DNA of 64,000 nt from Streptomyces griseoaurantiacus (lineage in GTDB: Bacteria > Actinomycetota > Actinomycetes > Streptomycetales > Streptomycetaceae). The position numbers and the translations under genes were made by a program. The notes under the pieces are model-generated. The model saw only the letters and a list, made by a program, of their open reading frames with translations. It was not told the origin of the DNA and did not search any database. The number at the start of each line of letters is the position of its first letter. Position 1 is the first letter of the stretch. This document shows positions 1 through 9,301 of this stretch, in pieces. Location of the stretch: NCBI GenBank assembly GCA_014656015.1, contig BNBP01000001.1, forward strand, positions 1 to 64,000, given 5' to 3'.

Positions 1-78
1 CCGAACCCGGAAGCTAAGCCTTACAGCGCCGATGGTACTGCAGGGGGGACCCTGTGGGAGAGTAGGACACCGCCGAAC
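1..78 (+). rRNA. rrf: 5S ribosomal RNA, 3' part (5' truncated by window)
   Basis: The first bases match the 3' two thirds of actinobacterial 5S rRNA, including the segments CCGAACCCGGAAGCTAAGCC and GGGAGAGTAGGACACCGCC and the CCGAAC end. The 5' end and the 16S/23S genes lie outside the window, so this is the end of an rrn operon. The exact mature 3' end, taken as about base 78, is inferred from the family and is uncertain by a few bases. Confidence 0.95.
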
Positions 79-90
79 AAATATTGGAGA

Positions 91-127
91 AAGCCCCCGT
101 GCCATTGGCACGGGGGCTTTCTTATTT
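91..127 (+). terminator. rrn operon terminator
   Basis: A perfect 13-bp stem (AAGCCCCCGTGCC, loop ATT, GGCACGGGGGCTT) is followed by a T-rich tract ending at about 127. It lies 13 bases beyond the 5S end, which is the expected place for the factor-independent terminator of the rRNA operon. Confidence 0.95.
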
Positions 128-266
128 TCAAGCGCTTGCCGGAAATGCGAGGCCCGCGGGCCGGCCGTACCGACCTCCGCGTCGAGCCACCCCTCCGCTC
201 CGCCGTTCGATCCGGGCGGGTAGGGTCAGGTGGCATCGTCGGCACCTTTCCTCAGGAGGCTCCCGG

Positions 267-875
267 GTGGAGGTCCAGGAGACCCGCGTTCAGACCGACC
301 GGGTCCTCACCATCCCGAACATCCTCAGCATGGCGCGACTCCTCGGGGTACCGCTCTTCCTGTGGCTGATCCTCAGGCCCGAGTTCGGCGGCCCCGAGAG
401 TGACGGCTGGGCGCTGCTCGTGCTGGCGTTCAGCGGCATCAGCGACTACCTCGACGGCAAACTCGCCCGGCGCTGGAACCAGATCAGCAGCCTGGGCCGG
501 CTGCTCGACCCCGCTGCCGACCGTCTGTACATCCTGTCGACGCTCGTCGGGCTCACCTGGCGCGAGATCCTGCCACTGTGGCTCACCCTCGTCCTGCTGG
601 CGCGGGAACTAGTCCTGCTGGTCATGGTCGGCATCCTCAGGCGGCACGGCTACCCGCCGCCGCAGGTGAACTTCCTGGGCAAGGCGGCCACCTTCAACCT
701 GATGTACGCCTTCCCGTTGCTTCTGCTCAGTGACGGAAGCGGATGGCTCCCGTCACTCGCAGCCATTTTCGGATGGGCGTTCGCAGGGTGGGGTACAACC
801 CTGTATTGGTGGGCAGGAGTCCTCTACGTGGTACAAGTCCGCCGCCTTGTCCGTGCGGACGCCATGGCCGATTGA
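267..875 (+). CDS. CDP-alcohol phosphatidyltransferase (cardiolipin synthase type)
   Basis: A 202-residue membrane protein. The CDP-alcohol phosphotransferase signature is visible from about residue 57 (SDYLDGKLAR, then G and LDPAADR), and hydrophobic helices follow it. GTG 267 is chosen because CAGGAGGC lies just upstream; an earlier in-frame ATG falls inside the rRNA terminator and is rejected. Neighbour order with the DUF881 block matches mycobacterial pgsA2. In S. coelicolor, as I recall it, the gene at this position (SCO1389) encodes the eukaryotic-type cardiolipin synthase, which condenses CDP-diacylglycerol with phosphatidylglycerol. The family is certain. The cardiolipin product is inferred from position and could be another phospholipid. 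Confidence 0.9.
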   Translation: MEVQETRVQTDRVLTIPNILSMARLLGVPLFLWLILRPEFGGPESDGWALLVLAFSGISDYLDGKLARRWNQISSLGRLLDPAADRLYILSTLVGLTWREILPLWLTLVLLARELVLLVMVGILRRHGYPPPQVNFLGKAATFNLMYAFPLLLLSDGSGWLPSLAAIFGWAFAGWGTTLYWWAGVLYVVQVRRLVRADAMAD

Positions 876-906
876 GCTCGCCGGTTGTACGGCCTGAGGT
901 GGCTCG

Positions 907-936
907 TTGGCCCGCGTCGTAATTGTGCGGGACAAT
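907..936 (+). promoter_or_regulatory. candidate promoter of the nucleotidyltransferase gene
   Basis: TTGGCC (907-912) and GACAAT (931-936) are separated by 18 bases, resembling a vegetative HrdB-type promoter. They lie about 50 bases before the ATG at 989, and a GAGGAGG ribosome site follows at 971. The match is moderate, so a transcript running on from the upstream gene is also possible. Confidence 0.4.
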
Positions 937-988
937 CAGGACGGGTGAAGTCGGCCAACCGTCGTCTCTTGAGGAGGACGCTTCCGAC

Positions 989-3484
989 ATGAAGGCCGTC
1001 GTGATGGCCGGAGGCGAAGGCACGCGCCTTCGCCCCATGACCTCGAGCATGCCCAAGCCGCTCCTGCCCGTGGCGAATCGCCCGATCATGGAGCATGTGC
1101 TACGGCTGCTCAAAAGGCATGGGCTGAACGAGACCGTGGTCACCGTGCAGTTCTTGGCCTCTCTGGTCAAGAACTATTTCGGTGACGGCGAAGAGCTCGG
1201 CATGGAGCTCACCTATGCCAACGAGGAGAAGCCGCTCGGTACCGCGGGCAGCGTCAAGAACGCGGAAGAGGCCCTGAAGGACGACGCGTTCCTCGTCATC
1301 TCGGGTGACGCCCTGACGGATTTCGACCTCACCGATCTGATCAACTTCCATAAGGAAAAGGGCGCCCTCGTCACCGTCTGTCTGACGCGTGTGCCCAATC
1401 CGCTGGAATTCGGCATCACGATCGTGGACGAAGAGGGCAAGGTCGAGCGCTTCCTGGAGAAGCCGACCTGGGGGCAGGTGTTCTCCGACACCGTCAACAC
1501 CGGCATCTACGTCATGGAGCCGGAGGTCTTCGACTACGTCGAGGCCGACGTGTCCGTCGACTGGTCCGGTGACGTCTTCCCGCAGCTCATGAAGGAGGGC
1601 AAGCCGATCTATGGCTATGTCGCCGAGGGCTACTGGGAGGACGTCGGCACCCACGAGAGCTACGTCAAGGCGCAGGCCGACGTGCTCGAGGGCAAGGTCG
1701 ACGTCGAACTCGACGGCTTCGAGATCTCGCCCGGGGTCTGGGTGGCCGAGGGAGCCGAGGTGCACCCCGACGCCGAACTGCGGGGCCCGCTGTACATCGG
1801 TGACTACGCCAAGGTCGAGGCCGGCGCCGAGATCAGGGAGCACACCGTCGTCGGGTCGAACGTGGTCGTCAAGAGCGGCGCCTTCCTGCACAAGGCCGTC
1901 GTCCACGACAACGTCTACATCGGGCAGCACAGCAACCTGCGCGGGTGTGTGGTCGGCAAAAACACCGACATCATGCGGGCGGCCCGCATCGAGGACGGCG
2001 CGGTCATCGGTGACGAGTGCCTGATCGGTGAAGAATCGATCGTTCAGGGCAATGTGCGCGTCTACCCGTTCAAGACGATCGAGGCGGGCGCCTTCGTCAA
2101 CACCTCGGTGATCTGGGAGTCCCGGGGGCAGGCCCATCTCTTCGGGGCCCGAGGTGTCTCCGGCGTCCTGAACGTGGAGATCACCCCGGAACTCGCCGTG
2201 CGGCTGGCCGGTGCCTATGCGACGACCCTCAAGAAGGGCTCGACCGTCACCACCGCCCGTGACCACTCCCGCGGTGCGCGCGCGCTCAAGCGGGCCGTCA
2301 TCTCGGCACTCCAGGCGAGCGCCATGGACGTCCGCGACCTGGAGAACGTGCCGCTGCCCGTTGCCCGGCAGCAGACGGCGAGAGGCAGCGCCGGCGGCAT
2401 CATGATCCGGACGACGCCCGGGGTGCCCGACTCCGTCGACATCATGTTCTTCGACAGCCAGGGCGCGGACCTCTCCCAGGGGGGCCAGCGCAAGCTCGAC
2501 CGGGTGTTCGCGCGCCAGGAGTACCGGCGTGCGTTCCCCGGTGAGATCGGCGACCTGCACTTCCCGTCGAGCGTCTTCGACTCGTACACCGGGTCCCTGC
2601 TGCGGAACGTGGACACCACCGGGGTCGCCGAGTCGGGACTGAAGGTCGTCGTGGACGCCTCCAACGGCAGCTCCGGCCTGGTGCTGCCCAGCCTGCTCGG
2701 CAAGCTGGGCGTCGACTCGCTGACCATCAACCCGGGCCTCGACGAGTCCCGGCCGACGGAGACCGCGGACATGCGGCGCTCCGGGCTGGTGCGCCTCGGG
2801 GAGATCGTGGCCTCCTCGCGGGCCGCCTTCGGTGTGCGTTTCGACCCCGTGGGCGAGCGGCTCTCCCTCGTCGACGAGAAGGGCCGCATCATCGAGGACG
2901 ACCGCGCCCTGCTGGTGATGCTCGACCTCGTCGCCGCCGAGCGGCGCAGCGGACGGGTGGCGCTGCCGGTGACCACCACACGCATCGCCGAGCAGGTGGC
3001 CGCTTACCACGGCACCCAGGTGGAATGGACGACGACCTCGCCCGACGACCTCACCCGGGTCGGGCGCGAGGACCAGACCATCTTCGGCGGCGACGGCCGG
3101 GGCGCGTTCATCGTGCCGGAGTTCAGCAGCGTCTTCGACGGCACGGCCGCCTTCGTCCGCCTGATCGGACTGGTGGCGCGGACGCAGCTCACGCTCAGCC
3201 AGATCGACGCGCGCATCCCGCGGGCGCACGTCCTCAAGCGCGACCTGGCCACCCCGTGGGCCGTCAAGGGCCTGGTGATGCGCCGGGTCGTCGAGGCCGC
3301 CGGTGACCGTTCCGTGGACACCACGGACGGTGTGCGGGTGGTGGAGAGCGACGGCCGCTGGGTGATGGTGCTGCCCGACCCGGCCGAGGCCGTCACGCAC
3401 CTGTGGGCGGAGGGCCCCGACGACGCCTCCGCCCAGGCCCTGCTCGACGAGTGGTCGGCGATCGTCGACAGCGCGGGCCGCTGA
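989..3484 (+). CDS. mannose-1-phosphate guanylyltransferase-like protein with C-terminal phosphomannomutase-like domain
   Basis: An 831-residue fusion. Residues 1-235 are a nucleotidyltransferase with the signature [16 protein letters not shown] and the downstream KPLLP lysine. Residues ~245-370 show left-handed beta-helix hexapeptide repeats. The rest resembles phosphohexomutases. The N-terminal family makes NDP-sugars, with GDP-mannose the usual assignment, for glycolipid or wall glycan synthesis. The mutase part lacks the usual ASHNP phosphoserine loop (about residue 468 reads [10 protein letters not shown]). Its metal loop DGDGDR is replaced by DPVGER at 619-624, so it is probably not an active mutase. 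The ATG follows GAGGAGG. Streptomycetes conserve this length, so the fusion is ancestral. Confidence 0.88.
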   Translation: MKAVVMAGGEGTRLRPMTSSMPKPLLPVANRPIMEHVLRLLKRHGLNETVVTVQFLASLVKNYFGDGEELGMELTYANEEKPLGTAGSVKNAEEALKDDAFLVISGDALTDFDLTDLINFHKEKGALVTVCLTRVPNPLEFGITIVDEEGKVERFLEKPTWGQVFSDTVNTGIYVMEPEVFDYVEADVSVDWSGDVFPQLMKEGKPIYGYVAEGYWEDVGTHESYVKAQADVLEGKVDVELDGFEISPGVWVAEGAEVHPDAELRGPLYIGDYAKVEAGAEIREHTVVGSNVVVKSGAFLHKAVVHDNVYIGQHSNLRGCVVGKNTDIMRAARIEDGAVIGDECLIGEESIVQGNVRVYPFKTIEAGAFVNTSVIWESRGQAHLFGARGVSGVLNVEITPELAVRLAGAYATTLKKGSTVTTARDHSRGARALKRAVISALQASAMDVRDLENVPLPVARQQTARGSAGGIMIRTTPGVPDSVDIMFFDSQGADLSQGGQRKLDRVFARQEYRRAFPGEIGDLHFPSSVFDSYTGSLLRNVDTTGVAESGLKVVVDASNGSSGLVLPSLLGKLGVDSLTINPGLDESRPTETADMRRSGLVRLGEIVASSRAAFGVRFDPVGERLSLVDEKGRIIEDDRALLVMLDLVAAERRSGRVALPVTTTRIAEQVAAYHGTQVEWTTTSPDDLTRVGREDQTIFGGDGRGAFIVPEFSSVFDGTAAFVRLIGLVARTQLTLSQIDARIPRAHVLKRDLATPWAVKGLVMRRVVEAAGDRSVDTTDGVRVVESDGRWVMVLPDPAEAVTHLWAEGPDDASAQALLDEWSAIVDSAGR

Positions 3485-3539
3485 CCCGCCGCCGGAGGGT
3501 GTGAGCGGAACCCGCCGCACCCACCGCACGCGTACACGC

Positions 3540-3581
3540 GCGTGCCGGACAAGTACCCCCAAGGGTGCCTGTCCGGCACGC
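3540..3581 (+). terminator. hairpin terminator after the nucleotidyltransferase gene
   Basis: GCGTGCCGGACA (3540-3551) pairs perfectly with TGTCCGGCACGC (3570-3581). A smaller inverted repeat (ACCCCC/GGGTG) lies in the loop. There is no T tract, as is common for Streptomyces terminators. It lies 55 bases after the stop codon. Confidence 0.6.
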
Positions 3582-3621
3582 GGGTGGGGCCATTCGGAGG
3601 TATGGCGGACGACGTGCGACG

Positions 3622-4533
3622 ATGTGCGGCATGCCGCAGCCACCCCCCGTTCGGCGGACGGTGACGCGTCCCTCGCGTCCGGACGCCTCCATGTCGTTGC
3701 TCACCAACGTCATGGATCACAGCCTCGACGACGGCTACGCCGAGGCCGCCGCCAGGAGGCGGGCCGAGGGCGCAGGCGGCATGCCGAAAACGGTGCGCGC
3801 CCGACTGGGCCTCGCGGCCGGACTGGTGCTCGCGGCGCTGGTGGTGACCGTCGGCGCGGCCCAGGCCCGGGTCGCGGCGCCCACGGTGGCCAAGGAACGC
3901 CAGGAACTCATCGACCGGATCGACCGTGAGACCGAGGCCGCGGACAAGCTGGAGACCAAGGTCGACGCCCTGCGGGACGACGTGAGTGCCCGGCAGCGGC
4001 AGGCCCTCAAGTCCGGGGGCGGCGAGGGCACCGATCTGGTGGGCATCCTGTCGGGTGCGGTCGAGGTCCACGGTCCGGGCGTCAAACTGGTCGTCGACGA
4101 CGCCAAGGAGGCCTCCGTCGGCGGCAACGGCGACCCGCGTCAGACCGCGGGCTTCTCCGACACCGGACGGCTGCGGGACCGCGACATGCAGCGCGTGATC
4201 AACGGGCTGTGGCAGTCCGGCGCGGAGGCCGTCAGCATCAACGGGCAGCGCCTGACCGCGCTTTCGGCGATCCGGGCGGCCGGGGACGCCATACTTGTCG
4301 ACAACAGGCCGCTGGTGCCGCCGTACACGGTGCTCGCGGTGGGGGACGGCGAGCGGCTGAGCCGCAGGTTCCAGGACAGTGCCGACGGACTGTATCTGCA
4401 TGCCCTGCAGGAGAACTACGGGATCCGCACGGCCATCTCCGCGCAAGCGGACCTGAAGCTGCCCGCCGCGCCGAGCGTGATCGTACGAACAGCTGAACCG
4501 AGCACCGAGAACACCGGGAAGGGCACATCGTGA
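3622..4533 (+). CDS. DUF881 family membrane-anchored protein (first copy)
   Basis: About 303 residues. A cytoplasmic N-terminus (~50 residues) is followed by one transmembrane segment (LGLAAGLVLAALVVTVGAAQ). A charged coiled-coil stretch (KERQELIDRIDRETEAADKL) comes next, then the conserved DUF881 extracytoplasmic domain. The family is found in actinobacteria and Firmicutes next to division genes. Its biochemical role is unknown, though envelope or division scaffolding is suspected. It overlaps the next gene by 4 bases and pairs with a second DUF881 copy. The start is uncertain: ATG 3622, 3631 and 3691 are all in frame, and the GGAGGT at 3596 is rather distant. Confidence 0.85.
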   Translation: MCGMPQPPPVRRTVTRPSRPDASMSLLTNVMDHSLDDGYAEAAARRRAEGAGGMPKTVRARLGLAAGLVLAALVVTVGAAQARVAAPTVAKERQELIDRIDRETEAADKLETKVDALRDDVSARQRQALKSGGGEGTDLVGILSGAVEVHGPGVKLVVDDAKEASVGGNGDPRQTAGFSDTGRLRDRDMQRVINGLWQSGAEAVSINGQRLTALSAIRAAGDAILVDNRPLVPPYTVLAVGDGERLSRRFQDSADGLYLHALQENYGIRTAISAQADLKLPAAPSVIVRTAEPSTENTGKGTS

Positions 4534-4862
4534 TCGCCGTACTGGGCCTCGTCGTGGGAGTCGTGGCCGGCCTGTTGGTCCGGCCCGAGGTGCCCGTGGC
4601 CGTCGAGCCGTATCTTCCGATCGCGGTCGTCGCCGCGCTGGACGCCGTGTTCGGCGGGCTGCGGGCCATGCTCGACGGCATCTTCGACGACAAGGTCTTC
4701 GTGGTGTCGTTCCTGTCCAACGTGGTCGTCGCCGCACTGATCGTCTTCCTGGGCGACAAGCTGGGCGTCGGGGCCCAGCTCTCCACGGGCGTCGTGGTCG
4801 TCCTGGGCATCCGCATCTTCTCCAACGCCGCCGCGATCCGCCGGCACGTCTTCCGGGCGTGA
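4530..4862 (+). CDS. small basic family protein (DUF1290)
   Basis: A 110-residue, almost wholly hydrophobic protein with about three membrane helices (start VIAVLGLVVGVVAGLLV; later VVAALIVFLGDKLGV). The family, called small basic protein, is usually found between two DUF881 genes, as here, and in Firmicutes lies near ftsZ. Function is unknown. GTG 4530 overlaps the upstream stop (GTGA), and the stop overlaps the next start in the same way, so the three genes are translationally coupled. Confidence 0.9.
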   Translation: MIAVLGLVVGVVAGLLVRPEVPVAVEPYLPIAVVAALDAVFGGLRAMLDGIFDDKVFVVSFLSNVVVAALIVFLGDKLGVGAQLSTGVVVVLGIRIFSNAAAIRRHVFRA

Positions 4863-5857
4863 GGCCGATGAGCGAGGAGAACGAGAGGCGCGAGGCGGCC
4901 CGCGAGGGCGAACCGCCCGCCGGGGGCGCCGACCGCCCGGACACGGGTGAGCGGACGTCGCGCGACGTTCCAGGGGTCGCCCCGCAGCGCCTGCGCGCGG
5001 AGTTGCCCCAGGAAGTCCGTACCGCGCCCGCCGGGACCGGGCAGGCGCCGTACACGCCGCCGCCCCGGACGGTGCGCACGCCCTCGGAGCCGGAACCGGA
5101 GGCGGAGCCCGGCGGCGACGCCGCCGAGCCGCCGGCGACGGGCCGTCAACGGCTGCTGAACGGACTGTGGCCGCCGAGGCTGACCCGCGCGCAACTCATC
5201 GTCGCGCTGCTCCTCTTCGGCCTCGGCTTCGGTCTCGCCGTCCAGGTCGCCTCCAACAGCGACAGCGACAGCGCGTTGCGCGGCGCCCGCCAGGAGGACC
5301 TGGTCCGTATCCTCGATGAACTCGACGACCGCACGCAGCGTCTTGAGGACGAGAAGCAAGGGCTCGAGGACCAGCGGGACGAGCTGGAGAACAGCTCGGA
5401 CCGGGCGGAGGAGGCGCGCAAGCAGACGGCCCGGAAGGAGAAGCAACTCGGCATCCTGGCGGGCACGGTGGCCGCGCAGGGACCCGGCATCACGGTGACC
5501 GTCGTGGACACGAAGGGGAAGGTCGAGGCGGACATGCTGCTCGACGCGATCCAGGAGTTGCGTGCGGCGGGCGCGGAGGCCATCCAGCTCGACGACGTGC
5601 GGGTGGTCGCCGACACCTATCTCGCGGACTCGGGCAAGGGAATCGCCGTCGACGGGAACAAGATCAACGGTCCCTATCGTTTCAAGGTCATCGGCAAGCC
5701 GCAGGACCTCGAGCCGGCGCTCAACATCCCCGGAGGAGTGGTGCAGACTCTGGAGAAGGAGCAGGCCACGGTCACCGTGGAGCGTTCGACGAAGATCGTC
5801 GTGGACGCCTTGCGAGCCCCGGAGCGGCCTGACTACGCTCGGTCGTCCTCCCAGTGA
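4859..5857 (+). CDS. DUF881 family membrane-anchored protein (second copy)
   Basis: 332 residues. An acidic, proline-rich cytoplasmic N-terminus (~110 residues) precedes one transmembrane helix (LIVALLLFGLGFGLAVQVAS). A long coiled coil (about residues 140-190) and the DUF881 domain follow. It starts at GTG 4859, overlapping the previous stop by 4 bases; ATG 4868 is an alternative. With the first DUF881 copy and the small basic protein it forms a three-gene membrane unit whose order is also seen at mycobacterial Rv1823-Rv1825. The role is unproven. Confidence 0.88.
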   Translation: MRPMSEENERREAAREGEPPAGGADRPDTGERTSRDVPGVAPQRLRAELPQEVRTAPAGTGQAPYTPPPRTVRTPSEPEPEAEPGGDAAEPPATGRQRLLNGLWPPRLTRAQLIVALLLFGLGFGLAVQVASNSDSDSALRGARQEDLVRILDELDDRTQRLEDEKQGLEDQRDELENSSDRAEEARKQTARKEKQLGILAGTVAAQGPGITVTVVDTKGKVEADMLLDAIQELRAAGAEAIQLDDVRVVADTYLADSGKGIAVDGNKINGPYRFKVIGKPQDLEPALNIPGGVVQTLEKEQATVTVERSTKIVVDALRAPERPDYARSSSQ

Positions 5858-6047
5858 GGCCGGGGCGCATGGGGAGCGTGTGGCGAGGGCATGAGCTTGC
5901 GGGGGGTCGGCGCACCGAATGGCGGGTGCGTGGTGGAAACTGTCTGGTGGATACGGACGTTGTGAGGATGTCCGGGTCGACCGGTGTGTTCAATCAGGGT
6001 TCGTCCTGCCCCACGGGCGGGTCTGTTTCGGTCAAGGGGAATCGCCC

Positions 6048-6869
6048 GTGAAGTTGTTTGCGAAGTTGTTCGGCAAGAGCGCGCGAGAGGGCAGCGAGAA
6101 CGCCACCGCCCGTCATCGCGCACAGCCGCAGGAAGCGGAGCGCCCGCTCTTCCGCGATCAGGTCGCGGGCGGTGACGTTTCAGGAGGTCAGGGCGCGTCG
6201 TCTGTTGACCCTGCCGGTTCCGGACGCATAGGTTTCGGGGATCCGTCGACCTCGGGTGCGGGTGGAGGATTCGGCTCCGACCCGTACGCGTCCCAAGCCC
6301 CTGGTGGGCAGCCGCGTCAGGAGGATCCGTCCATGTCGGCCCTGGTGTGTTCGAGGTGCGGCAACCGCAACGCGGAGAACAGCCGCTTCTGCTCCAACTG
6401 CGGCGCGCCGCTGCGGGCGGGCGCGGTGCCCGAGCGTCCTTCGGAGACGACGTCCACGATCTCCATCTCGGGTCTCGAGGCGTACGACTCCGAGACCACC
6501 GGTCAGACGCAGATGCCGATGCTGTCGCCCGAGGCGCAGGCCGCGGTGGACGCGCTGCCGCTCGGCTCGGCGCTGCTGGTGGTGCGGCGGGGCCCCAACT
6601 CGGGCAGCCGCTTCCTGCTGGACAGTGAGCTGACCACGGCGGGCCGCCATCCGCAGAGCGACATCTTCCTGGACGACGTGACGGTCTCGCGCCGCCACGT
6701 GGAGTTCCGCCGCACGCCGGAGGGCACGTTCACGGTCGCCGACGTCGGCAGCCTCAACGGCACCTACGTCAACCGTGAGCGCATCGACCAGGTGGCGCTC
6801 GCCAACGGCGACGAGGTGCAGATCGGCAAGTACCGGCTGGTCTTCTACGCGAGCCAGCGGGGCATCTGA
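6048..6869 (+). CDS. garA: FHA-domain protein with zinc ribbon, GarA/OdhI type
   Basis: 273 residues from GTG 6048, preceded by AAGGGGA. A low-complexity N-terminus leads to a zinc ribbon (C101, C104, C115, C118), then an ETTS motif at 133-136 and an FHA domain at about 175-265 (GR at 199-200, SRRH at 214-217, SLNGTYVN). In mycobacterial GarA and corynebacterial OdhI, the threonines of ETTS are phosphorylated by Pkn kinases. That controls 2-oxoglutarate dehydrogenase and glutamate metabolism. The motif, and the next gene being the MerR seen beside garA/odhI, support orthology. The extra N-terminal half is the streptomycete form. ATG 6333, after AGGAGG, could start a short form without the extension. 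Confidence 0.85.
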   Translation: MKLFAKLFGKSAREGSENATARHRAQPQEAERPLFRDQVAGGDVSGGQGASSVDPAGSGRIGFGDPSTSGAGGGFGSDPYASQAPGGQPRQEDPSMSALVCSRCGNRNAENSRFCSNCGAPLRAGAVPERPSETTSTISISGLEAYDSETTGQTQMPMLSPEAQAAVDALPLGSALLVVRRGPNSGSRFLLDSELTTAGRHPQSDIFLDDVTVSRRHVEFRRTPEGTFTVADVGSLNGTYVNRERIDQVALANGDEVQIGKYRLVFYASQRGI

Positions 6870-6912
6870 GCCTCCCCGGGCCCCGGGCCCGGGGAGAGAC
6901 CGGGGAAGGCCC

Positions 6913-7665
6913 ATGCCTCACACACCGAGTGGCGGTGCCGGAAGCGGCACCGCCGCCACGGACCGCGAACTGATGAGCATCGGCACGGTCCTCAACGTGC
7001 TGCGCGAGGAGTTCCCCGAGGTCACCGTCTCCAAGATCCGGTTCCTGGAGGCGGAGGGGCTCGTCGAGCCGCGGCGGACCCCGTCCGGGTACCGCAAGTT
7101 CACCGCAGCCGACGTGGAGCGCCTCGGACACGTCCTGCGGATGCAACGGGACCACTACCTGCCGCTCAAGGTGATCCGGGAGCACCTCGACGCCAGGGAG
7201 CGCGGCGAGGAGGTCCGCATCCCCTTCCCGGGCCGGCCGCGCGAGACGGCCGGCGGGGAGCGGCTGGAGGATCTGCTCGCCGAGCCGGAGGCGTCCACCG
7301 CCCGCATCTGCCGTGAGGACCTGCTCGCCGAGGCCGGGATGGCCGAGGAGCAGCTCGCGGAGTGGGAGGCGTACGGCCTGCTGGCTCCGCTGCCGGACGG
7401 CACGTACGAGGCCGAGGCCGCGACCGTGGCCACTCTGGTGGTGGAGCTGGGGCGGTTCGGCATCGAGCCGAGGCATCTTCGGGTGATGAAGGCCGCCGCC
7501 GACCGGGAGGCCGGCCTGGTCGATCAGGTGGTGGCCCCGTTGCGCCGCCACCGCAACCCGCAGACGCGGGCGCACGCGGAGGCCCGCACGAAGGAGATCG
7601 CCGGTCTCGCGGTGAAGCTCCACGCCGCGCTGGTGCAGACGGCACTCGGCGTACGGCTTCCCTGA
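6913..7665 (+). CDS. ftsR: MerR-family transcriptional regulator (FtsR-like)
   Basis: 250 residues with a winged HTH at about 21-95 (LMSIGTVLNVLREEFPEVTVSKIRFLEAEG-type MerR start, then PSGYRKF). A helical effector or dimer region follows. Genes of this family next to garA/odhI include Rv1828 and C. glutamicum FtsR, an activator of ftsZ. The assignment rests on that synteny together with the domain. ATG 6913 follows GGGAAGG closely. It probably shares a transcript with the FHA gene 43 bases upstream. Confidence 0.8.
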   Translation: MPHTPSGGAGSGTAATDRELMSIGTVLNVLREEFPEVTVSKIRFLEAEGLVEPRRTPSGYRKFTAADVERLGHVLRMQRDHYLPLKVIREHLDARERGEEVRIPFPGRPRETAGGERLEDLLAEPEASTARICREDLLAEAGMAEEQLAEWEAYGLLAPLPDGTYEAEAATVATLVVELGRFGIEPRHLRVMKAAADREAGLVDQVVAPLRRHRNPQTRAHAEARTKEIAGLAVKLHAALVQTALGVRLP

Positions 7666-7792
7666 GGCAGGCCGTGTGGGGGCCGTGAGCGGGCCGTGAG
7701 CAAGGGCCGAGCGACGTCACGGTGCGTTGTTCGCCGAGGGCGGATACCCGCCCCGATCCCGCCTCGACTACCCAAACGTCCCGCCCTCGGCC

Positions 7793-7805
7793 TAGGGTTG
7801 CTGTG
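7793..7805 (+). promoter_or_regulatory. -10 element, probable leaderless transcript
   Basis: TAGGGT at 7793-7798 fits the actinobacterial TANNNT -10 box. It lies 6 bases before the GTG start at 7805, and there is no Shine-Dalgarno sequence. Transcription would therefore begin at or next to the start codon. No convincing -35 is seen. Confidence 0.55.
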
Positions 7806-8278
7806 TGAACGAGCTCGATGTCGTAGGTGTCCGGGTCGAGATGCCCTCCAACCAGCCGATCGTGCTCCTGCGTGAAGTGGGGGGCGACCGCTACCTCCCC
7901 ATCTGGATCGGCCCCGGGGAGGCGACGGCCATCGCCTTCGCGCAGCAGGGCATGGCCCCCGCGCGGCCGCTGACCCACGACCTGTTCAAGGACGTGCTGG
8001 AAGCCGTCGGACAGGAGCTCACGGAGGTGCGCATCACGGATCTGCGTGACGGCGTCTTCTACGCGGAGCTGGTGTTCGCCAGCGGCGTCGAGGTGAGCGC
8101 GCGTCCGTCCGACGCCATAGCGCTGGCCCTGCGTACCGGTACCCCGATCTACGGGAGCGACGGTGTGCTCGACGACGCGGGCATCGCGATCCCGGACGAG
8201 CAGGAGGACGAGGTCGAGAAGTTCCGCGAGTTCCTCGACCAGATCTCGCCCGAGGACTTCGGCACCAGCAGCCAGTGA
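7805..8278 (+). CDS. bifunctional nuclease family protein (DUF151)
   Basis: 157 residues matching DUF151/BFN from start (MNELDVVGVRVEMPSNQPIVLL) through the core (LPIWIGPGEA, RPSDAIALALRTGTPIY). Members in plants have RNase/DNase activity, while bacterial roles are little known. Mycobacterial Rv1829 occupies the same place between two MerR genes. Translation is probably leaderless from GTG 7805. The family is certain; nuclease activity is only inferred from family. Confidence 0.9.
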   Translation: MNELDVVGVRVEMPSNQPIVLLREVGGDRYLPIWIGPGEATAIAFAQQGMAPARPLTHDLFKDVLEAVGQELTEVRITDLRDGVFYAELVFASGVEVSARPSDAIALALRTGTPIYGSDGVLDDAGIAIPDEQEDEVEKFREFLDQISPEDFGTSSQ

Positions 8279-8467
8279 GCGCGCCGGCCCCGTCGACGCT
8301 TCCTCGGGACCACCTGCTTCCGCGCGGGCCCGGCCGGCCCGCGCACGGGGGGCGCGCGACGGCGCACAGAAGGCGCACCAGGCCATTCGGCTAGCCTTTC
8401 CCCGCGGAAGGGCACGGGAAACCACTCCCAGGGTGATTATCACTCGGCGTGCCGAGTGTGGCGATCG

Positions 8468-8496
8468 TTGACGCACCCCTGGTGACTGCCTACCGT
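8468..8496 (+). promoter_or_regulatory. HrdB-type promoter of the second MerR gene
   Basis: TTGACG (8468-8473) and TACCGT (8491-8496) are separated by exactly 17 bases. A 7-bp inverted repeat, CACTCGG/CCGAGTG (8441-8458), lies just upstream and could bind a regulator, perhaps the MerR itself. The start codon is at 8527. Confidence 0.7.
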
Positions 8497-8526
8497 CGGG
8501 AAGGCAGGTCTAGGACGGAGGTCGGC

Positions 8527-9198
<672 letters not shown>

Positions 9199-9271
9199 GG
9201 CGCCGGGGACGCCGCCGCGCAGCGCGCGCGTTCCGCGGTCCCCGGCACTCCGCACGGGGCGCTTGGCCGCA

Positions 9272-9294
9272 TTGTCAGTGGTGTGGTGCAGCAT
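9272..9294 (+). promoter_or_regulatory. RecA-NDp (PafBC-type) DNA-damage promoter of dinB
   Basis: TTGTCAGTG (9272-9280), 8 bases, then CAGCAT (9289-9294). The RecA-independent DNA-damage promoter of mycobacteria and streptomycetes is TTGTCRGTG-N8-TANNNT, so only the first base of the -10 differs. The GTG at 9302 lies 7 bases beyond the -10, implying a leaderless mRNA. Confidence 0.65.
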
Positions 9295-9301
9295 CGGAGG
9301 T

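Noticed and set aside
84..266. Longer version of the first protein starting inside the rRNA terminator
   Set aside because: The extension would start 6 bases after the 5S rRNA and span the terminator; GTG 267 has a proper ribosome site and the family N-terminus.
1100..3643. Very long leftward frame opposite the nucleotidyltransferase gene
   Set aside because: It is His/Val/Asp/Gly-rich, has no domain, and is the mirror of a well supported gene, as expected in GC-rich DNA.
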